NCBI GenBank assembly: GCA_002419585.1
Contig: DIGJ01000040.1
Location: forward strand, 124,001-188,000
Reading direction: 5' to 3'
Length of the DNA stretch: 64,000 nucleotides
Origin: Lachnoclostridium sp. UBA5725
GTDB lineage: Bacteria > Bacillota > Clostridia > Lachnospirales > Lachnospiraceae
The notes beneath the pieces are model-generated. The model made no database searches and was not told the origin of the DNA. It saw only the letters and a list, made by a program, of their open reading frames with translations. Both the position numbers and the translations under genes were made by a program. Below are positions 16,932 to 26,883 of this stretch, in pieces (within the stretch, counting starts at the first letter, position 1; every line of letters begins with the position of its first letter).

Positions 16932-19130
16932 CTAGCACTTCACAAAATGCACCTGCCAAGCCTCATATTCATTATCCATCTTCGGAATCGGTATGCCACC
17001 ATACATAAGCCCGCTACCGCTATATACCTTATCTTCACCCTCAATACGATACTCCCACTCTGGATTGAGTCCTTTTAGCTTCACATAGGAAACCGGAGCA
17101 TTGCAATGCGTGTCCAACATGACCACATTTAACAAAGCTTCGCTCTGATCGTGTGCAGCAAATTCCCAAGCACCAAATTCTGCACGATCAAAAGGATTAT
17201 TCAGTCTAAAATAGAGTCCGTCATGAATCAGTGACCAATATTTTTTAAAATCAACAATCTGCTGTTTTACTGCAAGTTTCTCTTCCTCAGTAATGGTATT
17301 CAGATCCAGTTCATAGCCAAAGCTTCCCGCCATTGCAACGACACCACGCGTATGAATGTTGGTAGTTCTGCCAGTTTGATGATTTGGCACGGCTGATACA
17401 TGGGATCCAACCGAAGAGACCGGATAGCCAAAGGAAGTTCCGTATTGAATCTTTATTCTCTCAATCGCATCGGTATTGTCACTGCACCATATTTGCGGCG
17501 TATAGTAAAGCATACCTGCATCAAATCTTCCACCACCACCACAGCAGCCTTCAATTAACAGATTTGGATATCTGCTTAGTAATCGTTCCAGGAAATCATA
17601 CACTCCGAGTACATAGTTGTGAAGGATCTGTCCCTGATTTTGATGTTTCGCCGTAGCGGAATAAATATCGGTAATGCTACGGTTCATATCCATTTTGATA
17701 TATTCAATATTCGCTGTATCAATGACCTTTGTGATTTGGTCAAAGATGTAATCAACTACTTCTTTTCTTGAAAAATCAAGTACTAGCTGATATCTTCCAC
17801 GGATTGGCTGTCTTCGGGGAATTATGAAGGTCCAATCCTTGTGGTCTTTATAAAGTTTGCTGTTTTCTGAGATCATTTCTGGTTCAATCCAAAGTCCAAA
17901 CTTCATGCCAAGTGCATTTACTTGTTCTACCACGTTTGACAGTGGACCTCCCATTTTCGTTTCATTTACGAACCAGTCACCAAGACTGGACATATCAGAA
18001 TCTCGCTCGCCAAACCAGCCATCATCCAGTACAAGCATCTCCACTCCAAGTTCAGCTGCCTGTTTTGCTATATTGATAATCTTCTCACCGTTAAAGTCAA
18101 AATAAGTCGCTTCCCAGTTATTAATCAAGATCGGACGAGGTGTAGTTTTATACTTTCCTCTACAGATATGTTGACGAATCAATGCATGATATTGCTGTGA
18201 TAAGTCTCCCAGACCTTTATCCGAATAACCAAAGACTACTTCTGGCGCATAGAAAGTCTCTCCTTGCTTTAATTCGTAAGAAAACATCTCATTGGAAATA
18301 CCCATCAAAATTCTGCTCTGACCTAGTTGATCAACTTCTGCCTCCGCTTTAAAATTCCCGCTATAAAGTAAAGACATAGCATAACAGTTTCCAGCCTCTT
18401 CGCTCGTGCCTTTTTCAGCCACAATCAAGAATGGATTTTGCTGATGACTGGAGGCGCCTCGTATACTTCCAAAGGTCTGAATACCGTGCATCATCGGTGT
18501 ACGTTCCGTGATGCGTTCCATTCCATGACGTCCATGAAAATGAATGAGATCAAAATCGCCTGACACAAAATCAAGGCAACCACTTACTACCTTTTCAAGA
18601 TATACCGTATCTGTTCCTTCATTTTTGACACGAACCGTTCTGGTAATCATGTCAGACTCCATCAAGGTTCCATAGTATAACGTAACGATCAGACCAGATG
18701 TCTTATCTTTTAATTCAATTTCAAGTGTCATTGCACCAGTTTCTGCATATACCGCTGGCAATCCCGGAATGTTATACTTTCCCTCTATTATTTTATGTGA
18801 CTGATAACGTAGATCACAGCTATACGTGCCATCGGCATTCGCTACATTGATACTAGGAGTACGAAAATCTCCAGTTCCATAGCTTGGATACTCCTGAGGG
18901 AGTGCATCCAAAGAAAAGGTTCGGTCCGTTTCGGTATCATACGGATTCTCGATAAATCCACGGTCAAAGTAGGTAAGCAGGTAGCTCATATCCCCTTTGA
19001 TTTTCTTTCCATAGTACAGGTGTAACAGGTATCCATATTTTCCGATACCCATCTGATAGGTCGTATTTTTTGTATGGATGGAAAAGATCTGCTGTTTTTC
19101 ATCAAATAAAATATTCACGTTAGTCTCCAT
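16932..19130 (-). CDS. Alpha-galactosidase, GH36
   Basis: The 732-residue length equals that of typical GH36 enzymes. An N-terminal beta-sandwich leads into a TIM barrel with the nucleophile Asp in YIKMDMNRS and the acid/base Asp in WCSDNTDAIERI; LVLDDGWFG and GLWIEPEMIS are also family blocks. It should remove galactose from raffinose and related oligosaccharides inside the cell (no signal peptide), leaving sucrose for the neighbouring sucrose phosphorylase. The ribosome site is weak. The upstream GH13 gene is 28 bases away on the same strand. Confidence 0.93.
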   Translation of the reverse strand: METNVNILFDEKQQIFSIHTKNTTYQMGIGKYGYLLHLYYGKKIKGDMSYLLTYFDRGFIENPYDTETDRTFSLDALPQEYPSYGTGDFRTPSINVANADGTYSCDLRYQSHKIIEGKYNIPGLPAVYAETGAMTLEIELKDKTSGLIVTLYYGTLMESDMITRTVRVKNEGTDTVYLEKVVSGCLDFVSGDFDLIHFHGRHGMERITERTPMMHGIQTFGSIRGASSHQQNPFLIVAEKGTSEEAGNCYAMSLLYSGNFKAEAEVDQLGQSRILMGISNEMFSYELKQGETFYAPEVVFGYSDKGLGDLSQQYHALIRQHICRGKYKTTPRPILINNWEATYFDFNGEKIINIAKQAAELGVEMLVLDDGWFGERDSDMSSLGDWFVNETKMGGPLSNVVEQVNALGMKFGLWIEPEMISENSKLYKDHKDWTFIIPRRQPIRGRYQLVLDFSRKEVVDYIFDQITKVIDTANIEYIKMDMNRSITDIYSATAKHQNQGQILHNYVLGVYDFLERLLSRYPNLLIEGCCGGGGRFDAGMLYYTPQIWCSDNTDAIERIKIQYGTSFGYPVSSVGSHVSAVPNHQTGRTTNIHTRGVVAMAGSFGYELDLNTITEEEKLAVKQQIVDFKKYWSLIHDGLYFRLNNPFDRAEFGAWEFAAHDQSEALLNVVMLDTHCNAPVSYVKLKGLNPEWEYRIEGEDKVYSGSGLMYGGIPIPKMDNEYEAWQVHFVKC

Positions 19131-19158
19131 TTCTGCGCATCTGCCACTTAAATTTCTG

Positions 19159-20838
19159 CTATTTTTTAAATACTTTTGCTTCGTAAGGTCTTAGGATCAT
19201 TTTATTCCCATGTTGCATTAGGTCTTCGTAATTACTGATTACGATTTCTTCGTTTCCATGAAATCCTGCTTCAAAAGAAACTTCAGTTTCCTTGTCTGTA
19301 AAGTTACACACAATCAGTAATATATCATGATTTAAGGTCCTTGTATAGGCAAAAATATCTTCGCTATCTGGTAATAAAAGCTGATAAACGCCGTAAACCA
19401 TTACTTCCAAAGTTCGTCTAAGTGCAATCAGTTTTTTATAATAATGATAAACGGAGTATGGATTCTCTCGTTGCGATGCTGCATTGATCGTTTTATAATT
19501 TTCATTCACTCCAATCCATGGAGTTCCTGTTGTAAATCCTGCATTTGTGGCATACTCCCACTGCATTGGAAATCTTGCATTGTCACGTCCTACTGCATTG
19601 ACAAACTCGAGCATCTTATCATGCGTCAGGATATTATTTTCTACAAATTCATAATACGCATTCTTTATCTCGATATCTCGAAACTCATCAAAACTGTCAC
19701 ATTTGCGATTTATCATTCCCAGTTCTTCGCCTTGGTATATGTAAGGCGTACCCTTCATGAAATGAAGACAGGTTGCTAGCATTTTTGCCGATACTTCACG
19801 GTATTCCTCGCTGTCATTTCCAAATCTTGATACCGCTCTTGGTTGGTCATGATTGTCCCAATACAGGCTATTCCACGCCTTTCCTTCTAGACCAACCTGC
19901 CATTTTGTAAATACCTTTTTTAGGTCCACTAGGTTTACTTTACCATCGCTCCATTTTCCATAGACGGACCTGCCAAGGTCAACATGTTCAAATGTAAATA
20001 TCATGTTTAGTTCATTCTCATCAAATCCGGTATACAAAAGTGCATCTTGAACGTTTGCCCCAGCACCTTCTCCGACGGTAAGCCAGTCAAACTTTGATAT
20101 TACTTCCCGGTTCATTTCTTTTAGATATTCATGAACTCTAGGACCGTTATTTACATGCGGTGAAAAATCACCATACGGAAGATTCTCCATTAATTTCCCA
20201 TCCGGATAGGACTGATCTTTTGAAATCATGGTTATGACATCCATGCGGAACCCATCAATACCAATGTTTCCCCACCATGTCATCATATCGTAGATTTCGC
20301 TTCGAAGTTTCGGATTCTCCCAATTTAGATCTGGCTGTTTTTTGGAGAACATATGAAGATAATACATATCAGTCTGCGCATCATACTCCCATGCAGAGCC
20401 GCCAAAACATGCCCCCCAGTTGTTAGGCTCCCTTCCGTCTCTACCTTCCTTCCAGATGTAGTAATCACGATAAGGATTCTCTTTGCTTTTTCTGCTTTCC
20501 ATAAACCATGGATGTTCATCGGAACTATGATTTACCACCAAATCCATGACAATTTTAATTCCCAGATTATGAGCTTCGCTTAGCATGGTTTCAAAGTCTT
20601 TCATGGTTCCAAACTCTGTCATGATATCCCGATAATTGCTAATATCATATCCGTTGTCATCATTTGGTGATTGATAGACAGGAGACAACCATATCACGTT
20701 GATTCCAAGGTCTGCTAAATATGGCAATCGCATCCGGATACCATTGATATCTCCAATCCCGTCCCCATTGCTATCTTGAAAACTTCTTGGGTAAATCTGA
20801 TATACGACCGCTTCTTTCCACCATGTTTTTGCTTCCAT
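19159..20838 (-). CDS. Oligo-1,6-glucosidase/alpha-glucosidase, GH13
   Basis: The opening WWKEAVVYQIYPRSFQDSNG and the length of 559 are those of the GH13 oligo-1,6-glucosidase group (MalL-like). The catalytic set is visible: Asp in GFRMDVITMI, Glu in LTVGEGAG and Asp in YWDNHDQPRA. It is cytoplasmic and would hydrolyse isomaltose-type or sucrose-type glucosides. It lies after the LacI gene, separated by ~165 bases largely filled by an 18-bp minisatellite, and is followed by the alpha-galactosidase. Confidence 0.92.
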   Translation of the reverse strand: MEAKTWWKEAVVYQIYPRSFQDSNGDGIGDINGIRMRLPYLADLGINVIWLSPVYQSPNDDNGYDISNYRDIMTEFGTMKDFETMLSEAHNLGIKIVMDLVVNHSSDEHPWFMESRKSKENPYRDYYIWKEGRDGREPNNWGACFGGSAWEYDAQTDMYYLHMFSKKQPDLNWENPKLRSEIYDMMTWWGNIGIDGFRMDVITMISKDQSYPDGKLMENLPYGDFSPHVNNGPRVHEYLKEMNREVISKFDWLTVGEGAGANVQDALLYTGFDENELNMIFTFEHVDLGRSVYGKWSDGKVNLVDLKKVFTKWQVGLEGKAWNSLYWDNHDQPRAVSRFGNDSEEYREVSAKMLATCLHFMKGTPYIYQGEELGMINRKCDSFDEFRDIEIKNAYYEFVENNILTHDKMLEFVNAVGRDNARFPMQWEYATNAGFTTGTPWIGVNENYKTINAASQRENPYSVYHYYKKLIALRRTLEVMVYGVYQLLLPDSEDIFAYTRTLNHDILLIVCNFTDKETEVSFEAGFHGNEEIVISNYEDLMQHGNKMILRPYEAKVFKK

Positions 20839-20895
20839 CCTTTTTTCTCCGTTCCATTATATTTCTTTGTAGTCTTTGTAGTCTTTACATCGTAT

Positions 20896-21018
20896 TTATG
20901 TTATTTCGCGTATTATATTGTTTCGTAGACTTATGTTGTTTCGCAGACTTATGTTGTTTCGCAGATTTATGTTGTTTCGCAGACTTATATTGTTTCACAT
21001 ATTTATGTTGTTTCGCGT
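20896..21018. repeat. 18-bp tandem repeat (minisatellite), about 7 copies
   Basis: The unit TTATGTTGTTTCGCAGAC recurs head to tail, copies starting at 20896 (17 bp), 20913, 20931, 20949, 20967, 20985 and 21003, with a few substitutions. The last copy runs into the end of the LacI coding sequence, whose TAA stop is formed within the repeat. It lies between lacI-like and GH13 genes in one operon. Copy number may vary between strains. Confidence 0.85.
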
Positions 21019-21980
21019 TTTACCAAGGTTACAGGAAGGGTGGTTCGGCTTGCTACCAATGCTCCCTCACTGGCATGAATCAAAAGCTCAATGGACATTT
21101 TTGCCATTTCTTTGATTGGCTGATGAATGGTTGAGATTCTTGGCGTAGTCAAGGAGGCAATATTCACATCATCAAATCCAACTATTTTTAGCTGATCTGG
21201 GATTGATATTCCCATCTTGTAACATACTTGTATAATCTGTGCAGCAATCAGATCACTGCTGGCAAAGATACCATCCGTCTTTGGATTTTCCAGTAGTAAA
21301 TTCTCGATAAAATCATGATACTCCAGTGTATTATATTGAAATGCACTGGTTGCGATTTCTTTATAATGAATGCCTTTTGCAATACAGGTTTCTCGAAAGC
21401 CAGCCGCTCTGGAATCCGCCGGCATGGCAGTTTCATGTACACCACTCAAATGAATCAGATTCTTGCAGCCTTGTTCGATCAAATGTTTTGCAGCCAGACG
21501 ACCTCCTTGCAAGTTATCACACTCCACCGTAGCGGTTCCATTCTCTAAATATCGCTCAATGGTAATCAATGGTACATTTAATCCGCTAAATTCCTCTACC
21601 GCTACATTTCCACTACAAAGAATGACTCCTGACACACGATTGCTCGTGCACATCTCTAGATATTCCAATTCTTTTTCATTCTTTTCCTGTGAATTCATAA
21701 GAATGATTTTATATTTATGATGATACGCCTCATTTTCCAAATTACTGATTAATTCGGCAAAATAAGGATGCCGGATATGCGGAACAATGACTCCAATGGT
21801 ATTGGTTGTCTGCTTCGAAAGAGAACGTGCTACCTCATTTGGATGGTAATTCAGTTTTTTCATTGCTGCGTATACATTCTTTCTCGTTTCTTCACTGATA
21901 TATCCTCTATTATTCAACACGCGGGAAACGGTACTTACCGTCAATCCAGTTTCTTTCGCTACGTCCTTTAATGTTGCCAC
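21003..21980 (-). CDS. LacI-family transcriptional regulator
   Basis: The N-terminal helix-turn-helix (LKDVAKETGLTVSTVSRVLN) and hinge (NEVARSLSKQTTNTIGVIVP) are textbook LacI/GalR, followed by a periplasmic-binding-protein-like effector domain; 325 residues is normal. It is encoded inside the sugar locus, so it most likely represses that locus through the perfect TCAACCGGTTGA palindrome over the -35 box of the first gene. The last codons lie in the downstream minisatellite. The effector is probably sucrose, raffinose or a breakdown product. Confidence 0.9.
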   Translation of the reverse strand: MATLKDVAKETGLTVSTVSRVLNNRGYISEETRKNVYAAMKKLNYHPNEVARSLSKQTTNTIGVIVPHIRHPYFAELISNLENEAYHHKYKIILMNSQEKNEKELEYLEMCTSNRVSGVILCSGNVAVEEFSGLNVPLITIERYLENGTATVECDNLQGGRLAAKHLIEQGCKNLIHLSGVHETAMPADSRAAGFRETCIAKGIHYKEIATSAFQYNTLEYHDFIENLLLENPKTDGIFASSDLIAAQIIQVCYKMGISIPDQLKIVGFDDVNIASLTTPRISTIHQPIKEMAKMSIELLIHASEGALVASRTTLPVTLVKRETT

Positions 21981-22016
21981 TTAATTCTCCTCCATCATAC
22001 ACTTTTCCTTTTTCTA

Positions 22017-23552
22017 TCATTGAATCGTATAGCTTTCCCACTCCTCAAAGGCATCCCTCTTTGCTTGTATATAAGGTAGGGTCCGATTCAGTTCAAAGAC
22101 TCCAACTATTATACCACGATTGGCAGTTACTTCCAATATAGTATCATCCACAACAAAGGAAAAATCTTTTATATTTGCGCCTACGTTATAGCTATCTCCT
22201 CCTATTTGGAATAAGCCTGCGCCGCTATCATAAGTAACTTTCGTTCCACATAGATTCCATGCTACGATTCCTTTTTCGCTTCCATTCAGCTGCATATTAA
22301 TTTCTGTTACATTGGAAACGATTATAATATACGAACCATGTTCTACTTTACTGCAAATTTGTTTTTTTGCCTCATGAAATTCCCTCACTATTTTCTGGGA
22401 AAGATACGGCTTACCATCAATTTCGATTACAGATAATTCACGTGGAAGTCCCATCGCACCGGTATATAATCTGCCTTCTTGTTTCGTTCGAATCCAGGAA
22501 AGCGAAACCACACGATCTGGCGTTCCATGAAAAGACTGCGCCGCATAAGGCAACTTGTTCATGTAGGCATGATGGCGCACACCATCTGTCTTAAATTGAT
22601 ACCCATCAAAGTCTCCAAAATAATAAAATCCGTCTGCTGTCCAAAACACCCACTGCTCCTGCCCATTCTGTGTTGGAACCTTCATCAAATCAGGACATTC
22701 CCATGCCTCTTCGAGTGTCAGTTGATCTGTTATTTCAAACCGTTCCAAATCGGTTGAGCGAAGGATTGCAAAATCATTCGCTTCTAACCAAAGACACATG
22801 ATATAAGCCTTGCTCTCTTCATGCCAAAATACCTTTGGATCACGGTTTTCCTTACAAATTGCTTCTATTTTTCCAAGCTCCGTTTTCATCAACGTTTCGC
22901 CGTTATCGAGACTATAGGCTATTTTTTGAGTAAATTGTTTCTCCTTAGCCCATTCATTACTTCCGCCTGCTGCGGTATAAAAAAATAGTAAAGCCTCCTT
23001 TGGAAGCTGTAATAACCCTTTTTCATTTACAATTCCACTTCCAGAAAACATCATTCCATCTTCATCCGGAAACAGTACGGTGTCTTTTTGTGTCCAATGC
23101 AACAAATCCAAGCTTTCCGCATGTCCCCAGCACATATTGTTCCAGCTTGTATTAAAAGGATTGTATTGAAAATAAAGATGGTAAACACCATCTTTATAGA
23201 GTAATCCATTGGGATCATTGATCCATCCTGTTTGTGCAGTAAAATGGATCGAAGGGCGTTCCATCGGCTCGTTTTCAAGAAAAGAAGTATTGCGCACTTC
23301 TTTCCAAAAAGCCTCTGGAACATCTCCCTTCAGGTATAGGGTTTTATCGGTAAATTGCTTTACCGGAAAACGGGCAAGATAATCATAGGAATAAACACCA
23401 TCCGCTACTTCTCCAATTGGAATCATGCATTCCATTATTTTTAAGTTCGCACCTGCTTCCTCGTGGCAAAAGATTTCAATTAATCGTTCTTCTTTTCCAG
23501 CTTGGATTGGTAGATATAGATAACTTTCACGAATCGGTTGCATTTTTTCCAT
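22017..23552 (-). CDS. GH32 beta-fructofuranosidase (sucrase/invertase)
   Basis: GH32 motifs are present: nucleophile Asp in GWINDPNG, the transition-state Asp in RDPKVF, and the acid/base Glu in WECPDL. The 511-residue protein has no signal peptide, so it acts on imported sucrose, sucrose phosphate or short fructans. A ~100-residue N-terminal extension precedes the catalytic WINDPNG, longer than in classical sucrose-6-phosphate hydrolases. Its ATG lies one base after the stop of sucrose phosphorylase (TGA-T-ATG), so the two are tightly coupled. With an ABC importer, free sucrose or kestose is a likelier substrate than sucrose 6-phosphate. Confidence 0.9.
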   Translation of the reverse strand: MEKMQPIRESYLYLPIQAGKEERLIEIFCHEEAGANLKIMECMIPIGEVADGVYSYDYLARFPVKQFTDKTLYLKGDVPEAFWKEVRNTSFLENEPMERPSIHFTAQTGWINDPNGLLYKDGVYHLYFQYNPFNTSWNNMCWGHAESLDLLHWTQKDTVLFPDEDGMMFSGSGIVNEKGLLQLPKEALLFFYTAAGGSNEWAKEKQFTQKIAYSLDNGETLMKTELGKIEAICKENRDPKVFWHEESKAYIMCLWLEANDFAILRSTDLERFEITDQLTLEEAWECPDLMKVPTQNGQEQWVFWTADGFYYFGDFDGYQFKTDGVRHHAYMNKLPYAAQSFHGTPDRVVSLSWIRTKQEGRLYTGAMGLPRELSVIEIDGKPYLSQKIVREFHEAKKQICSKVEHGSYIIIVSNVTEINMQLNGSEKGIVAWNLCGTKVTYDSGAGLFQIGGDSYNVGANIKDFSFVVDDTILEVTANRGIIVGVFELNRTLPYIQAKRDAFEEWESYTIQ

Positions 23553-23553
23553 A

Positions 23554-24999
23554 TCAGTCTCCTAATATCTGCATTACTCCTTCATTGGAGTATGTAATCG
23601 TCATTTTTTTTGTCACAAAATTTGCTTTTAATTCGGCGAGGTGTTCTCCATTGGTTCGAACAATATGAAGTTCTTGTTCACTGCATGTTCTCAGTTCAAA
23701 CTCGCCCGAAAATGCAGGATGTGTATTACGAAACTCCATCAGATGGATTAATTTTTTTACGACTGGTCGTTCTACTTCAAGGTCAATTTCCTCGAGTGAA
23801 TAATAATGTCGGTTGATATTACGGCCTACCTTTGTTTCTTCGAGTAATTTCAGATCGTTTACACCAGCCAGAAGTCCTACATAATATACCTGTGGGATTC
23901 CTGGCGCAAAGAACTGAACGGCACGGGATAACAAATAGGAAGCATCGTCATTTCCAAGTGCTGAATAATAGGAACAATTCACCTGATAAATATCAAGATT
24001 GTGATAAGCCGCTGTATTATAAATTTTCTTTACGTTAGCCCCATATTTAAAGATGTCCTCTTTGGTACGTTCGATTTCTTCATCTGGTAACAAATCTTTT
24101 ACATCCACGACTCCAATTCCATCATGGGTATCTAAGGTAGTAAATTGTTTGCTTGGGCAGATCTTCAGCCAGTTTTTCAGATACGTTGTTTCTCCATAAT
24201 AAATGGCATGTATCAATAACATTGGAAGTGCAAAGTCATATACATAGTAATCTTTTTCTGCTATTTTTTGCTGCATGGTATAATGCTCATGAATCTCAGG
24301 TAATAACTCCACGTTATATGGTCGAATGATTTCCTCACACGCATGCAGAAAATCCCAAACTTCTGGTTCAATAAAGAAACAACTGGTTCCTGCTTTTTTG
24401 GTCGCATAAGCAAATGCATCGAGACGAATCATTGCAGCCCCGTGTTTGCATAGATTAGTTAAGTTATCTCGTATAAATTCTTTTGCCACCTCGGTCCTAC
24501 AATCAATATCAATCTGTTCCTCATCAAAGGTGCACCATACTTTTTCCCATGTTCCATCGGCAAAATGTGCTTCTACATAAGGTGCTCTTGGTTTTCTTTT
24601 ATAGATTACATCAACCTGATCCTGCGTCGGTTCGCCATTTTCCCAAAAGTTTTTATATCGTAGGAATAAGTCCTTGTATTTGGATTCTTCTTTGTTTTTC
24701 AAAAAATCTTTATAATATTCACTCTGTGCCGATATATGATTAATCATATAATCAAACATTAGGTAATACTTTTCTGCCAGTTTTTCGATATCACTCCAAT
24801 CACCAAATGCTGGATCAACCTTATGATAATCCATCGGTGCAAATCCCCGGTCTCCGGAGGATGGGAAAAATGGTAATACATGGACTCCGCCAATTGCTTT
24901 GCTAAAGTATTTTTCTAACACATAATTAAGATCCTTTAAATTATTACCAACCGAATCTGCATATGTAATTAGCATACATTTGTTTTCTAATTTCTTCAT
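23554..24999 (-). CDS. gtfA: Sucrose phosphorylase, GH13 subfamily 18
   Basis: The block GVHVLPFFPSSGDRGFAPMD and the 481-residue length are diagnostic of GH13_18 sucrose phosphorylases. The catalytic residues are the nucleophile Asp in MIRLDAFAYA, the acid/base Glu in LLPEIHEHY and the third acid in LDTHDGIGV. It converts sucrose plus phosphate to glucose 1-phosphate and fructose, saving one ATP. It follows the second permease gene by 14 bases. A sucrose-6-phosphate phosphorylase is possible, but the ABC importer argues for unphosphorylated sucrose. Confidence 0.9.
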   Translation of the reverse strand: MKKLENKCMLITYADSVGNNLKDLNYVLEKYFSKAIGGVHVLPFFPSSGDRGFAPMDYHKVDPAFGDWSDIEKLAEKYYLMFDYMINHISAQSEYYKDFLKNKEESKYKDLFLRYKNFWENGEPTQDQVDVIYKRKPRAPYVEAHFADGTWEKVWCTFDEEQIDIDCRTEVAKEFIRDNLTNLCKHGAAMIRLDAFAYATKKAGTSCFFIEPEVWDFLHACEEIIRPYNVELLPEIHEHYTMQQKIAEKDYYVYDFALPMLLIHAIYYGETTYLKNWLKICPSKQFTTLDTHDGIGVVDVKDLLPDEEIERTKEDIFKYGANVKKIYNTAAYHNLDIYQVNCSYYSALGNDDASYLLSRAVQFFAPGIPQVYYVGLLAGVNDLKLLEETKVGRNINRHYYSLEEIDLEVERPVVKKLIHLMEFRNTHPAFSGEFELRTCSEQELHIVRTNGEHLAELKANFVTKKMTITYSNEGVMQILGD

Positions 25000-25013
25000 A
25001 AAACTCTCCTAGC

Positions 25014-25877
25014 CTAAGATTTAACTGCTCCTGATACAACGCCACTGATGATCTGTTTTTGTAAGAATAAATATAATATCAGAATCGGTGCCACGGTTAA
25101 AAGTAATGCTGCCATAATTACTCCATAATCTGCGGAATACGTTCCGTAAAAGGCATACGTAGATAATGGCAATGTAAATATTTGTTTTCTTCCTAATACG
25201 AGGGAAGGTAACAGATAATCGTTCCAAAATGCAAGAACATTGAGTATTACCAACGTTGAAGTGGTTGGCTTTAATAATGGAAATACGACTTTGAAAAAAG
25301 TCTGAAGCTTTGTGCATCCATCCAGATAAGCCGCTTCTTCGAGTGCGATTGGAATATTACTCTTTATAAAGCCTTGATAGATAAATACGGACATACTCAT
25401 TGCAAAGCCAGTATGCATAAATATCAGCGTCAATCTGCTATTTAAGATATTTAATCCTGCTCCATAAATGGAAACCAAAGGTATCATAATTGCCTGAAAT
25501 GGTATAATCATAGAGGCTGCCATCATCGCAAAGAAAACCTTTGAGAATGTATTTTTTGATCTGGTAAAATAGTACGCAACCATGGATGCTAAAATAATAA
25601 CTATAATTGTGCTAAGTCCTGTAACAAAGAGTGAATTTCCAAATGCCTTTAAAAAATCCATTTTTATAAACGCTGTGATATAGTTCTCAAACGTATACCC
25701 CTTCACCGTTCTAAGCGAAAAAGGATTTTTAATAATGTCCCTTTTTTGTTTGAACGAGTTTAATAAAATGAGAGCAAATGGAACCATATATAAGAGAAAC
25801 AAAATGAAAACCGCAATGACCCCTACTCCATCGATAATTTTTCGTTTGACTCCGCCAACTTTTTGTTTTCGTTCCAT
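25014..25877 (-). CDS. Sugar ABC transporter permease, MalG-like
   Basis: Six membrane helices and the cytoplasmic EAA loop (EEAAYLDGCTKLQTFFKVVF) identify a binding-protein-dependent permease of the carbohydrate CUT1 family. Its ATG overlaps the TAA of the preceding permease gene (TAATG). Together the two permeases should form the channel for a raffinose/sucrose-type oligosaccharide. No ATPase gene is encoded in the window's locus, as is common for CUT1 systems that share an MsmX/MsmK-type ATPase. Confidence 0.93.
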   Translation of the reverse strand: MERKQKVGGVKRKIIDGVGVIAVFILFLLYMVPFALILLNSFKQKRDIIKNPFSLRTVKGYTFENYITAFIKMDFLKAFGNSLFVTGLSTIIVIILASMVAYYFTRSKNTFSKVFFAMMAASMIIPFQAIMIPLVSIYGAGLNILNSRLTLIFMHTGFAMSMSVFIYQGFIKSNIPIALEEAAYLDGCTKLQTFFKVVFPLLKPTTSTLVILNVLAFWNDYLLPSLVLGRKQIFTLPLSTYAFYGTYSADYGVIMAALLLTVAPILILYLFLQKQIISGVVSGAVKS

Positions 25878-26773
25878 TATGCTTCCACCTCCTTCTTCTT
25901 ACCGATATAAATCTGGATTCCACTGATTGCTGCTACAATCAAAAATAAGAACAATGCTTCTGCCTGACCTACTCCATAATTTCTCGAAGTAAATGCTTTT
26001 TCATAAACATGCATCGCAACGAGTCTTGTCGTTCCATATGGTTCTCCACCTGTTAATGTCAAGTTGACATCGTACACCATAAATGCACGTGACAAAGTTA
26101 AAAACAAACAGATTACGAAAGAAGGCACCATCAGTGGTAAAATAATATTTTTTAATCTTTGGAACCCTGTAGCTCCATCTATACTGGCTGCTTCTAATAC
26201 ATCAGAAGATAGCCCTGTAAAACCTGCAATATAAATCAACATCATATAGCCGGATAATTGCCAAACTGTTACAATTACTAATGACCAAAATGCTTTATTC
26301 GGATCCGATAACCATGAGGTAGAAAAGATTCCCCATCCGGTATCATGCCCAAAATTTACCAAAACTCTGGATAATACAAACTGCCAGATAAATCCAAGTA
26401 CAACACCTCCTATTAAATTCGGTGTAAAAAATCCTGTTCGAAAAAAATTCTGTCCCTTCAGTCCATTTGTAAGGGCATATGCCAATATAAACGCAATTCC
26501 ATTTACTAAAATAAGAGAAAACAAAACATACTTTAATGTAAGTGCCATAGACAGCCAGAACTCTTTATCCTGAAAAACAGAAATATAATTTGAAAATCCA
26601 ATCAAATTTTTCGTCTGACTCACACCATTCCAATCGGTCAGTGTCAGGTAAAACCCATAAATAAATGGAACAATTACAACAGCACAAAAAATCAAACATC
26701 CTGGCAATGCAAAAATGCATAAATTTTTCAGTTTTTCTCCTGGTTTTCTTCCCATGGTACCCATAAACTTCAT
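25877..26773 (-). CDS. Sugar ABC transporter permease, MalF-like
   Basis: This is a CUT1 permease with six helices and the EAA loop LEAASIDGATGFQRLKNIIL. GAAAGGA touches the first ATG (26773) and is 9 bases from a second ATG at 26764, so the shorter start is equally possible. It lies between the binding-protein gene and the MalG-like gene; the 110-base gap to the binding-protein gene holds a stem-loop. Confidence 0.92.
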   Translation of the reverse strand: MKFMGTMGRKPGEKLKNLCIFALPGCLIFCAVVIVPFIYGFYLTLTDWNGVSQTKNLIGFSNYISVFQDKEFWLSMALTLKYVLFSLILVNGIAFILAYALTNGLKGQNFFRTGFFTPNLIGGVVLGFIWQFVLSRVLVNFGHDTGWGIFSTSWLSDPNKAFWSLVIVTVWQLSGYMMLIYIAGFTGLSSDVLEAASIDGATGFQRLKNIILPLMVPSFVICLFLTLSRAFMVYDVNLTLTGGEPYGTTRLVAMHVYEKAFTSRNYGVGQAEALFLFLIVAAISGIQIYIGKKKEVEA

Positions 26774-26824
26774 TCCTTTCTTCTTAAAACCCTATCCTAT
26801 TTGACCCTGTTCTTTCAATACAAT

Positions 26825-26866
26825 GGGTGCTGCAACCGTTCGATTTCTTTTGAATTTGCAACACCC
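26825..26866 (-). promoter_or_regulatory. Intercistronic stem-loop between binding-protein and permease genes
   Basis: GGGTGCTGCAA (26825-26835) pairs with TTGCAACACCC (26856-26866) with one mismatch. There is no strong T run on the minus strand, so it is probably an mRNA-stabilising or partly terminating hairpin that gives more binding protein than permease, as in many malE-malF-type operons. Confidence 0.6.
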
Positions 26867-26883
26867 GTGTTATCTAACTAATC

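Noticed and set aside
20896..21018. CRISPR array
   Set aside because: The units are contiguous 18-mers with no unique spacers, and no cas genes are present.
20918..21115. Plus-strand ORF encoding a repeated LMLFRR peptide
   Set aside because: The repeat peptide is only the translation of the 18-bp minisatellite, and the rest is antisense to the LacI gene.
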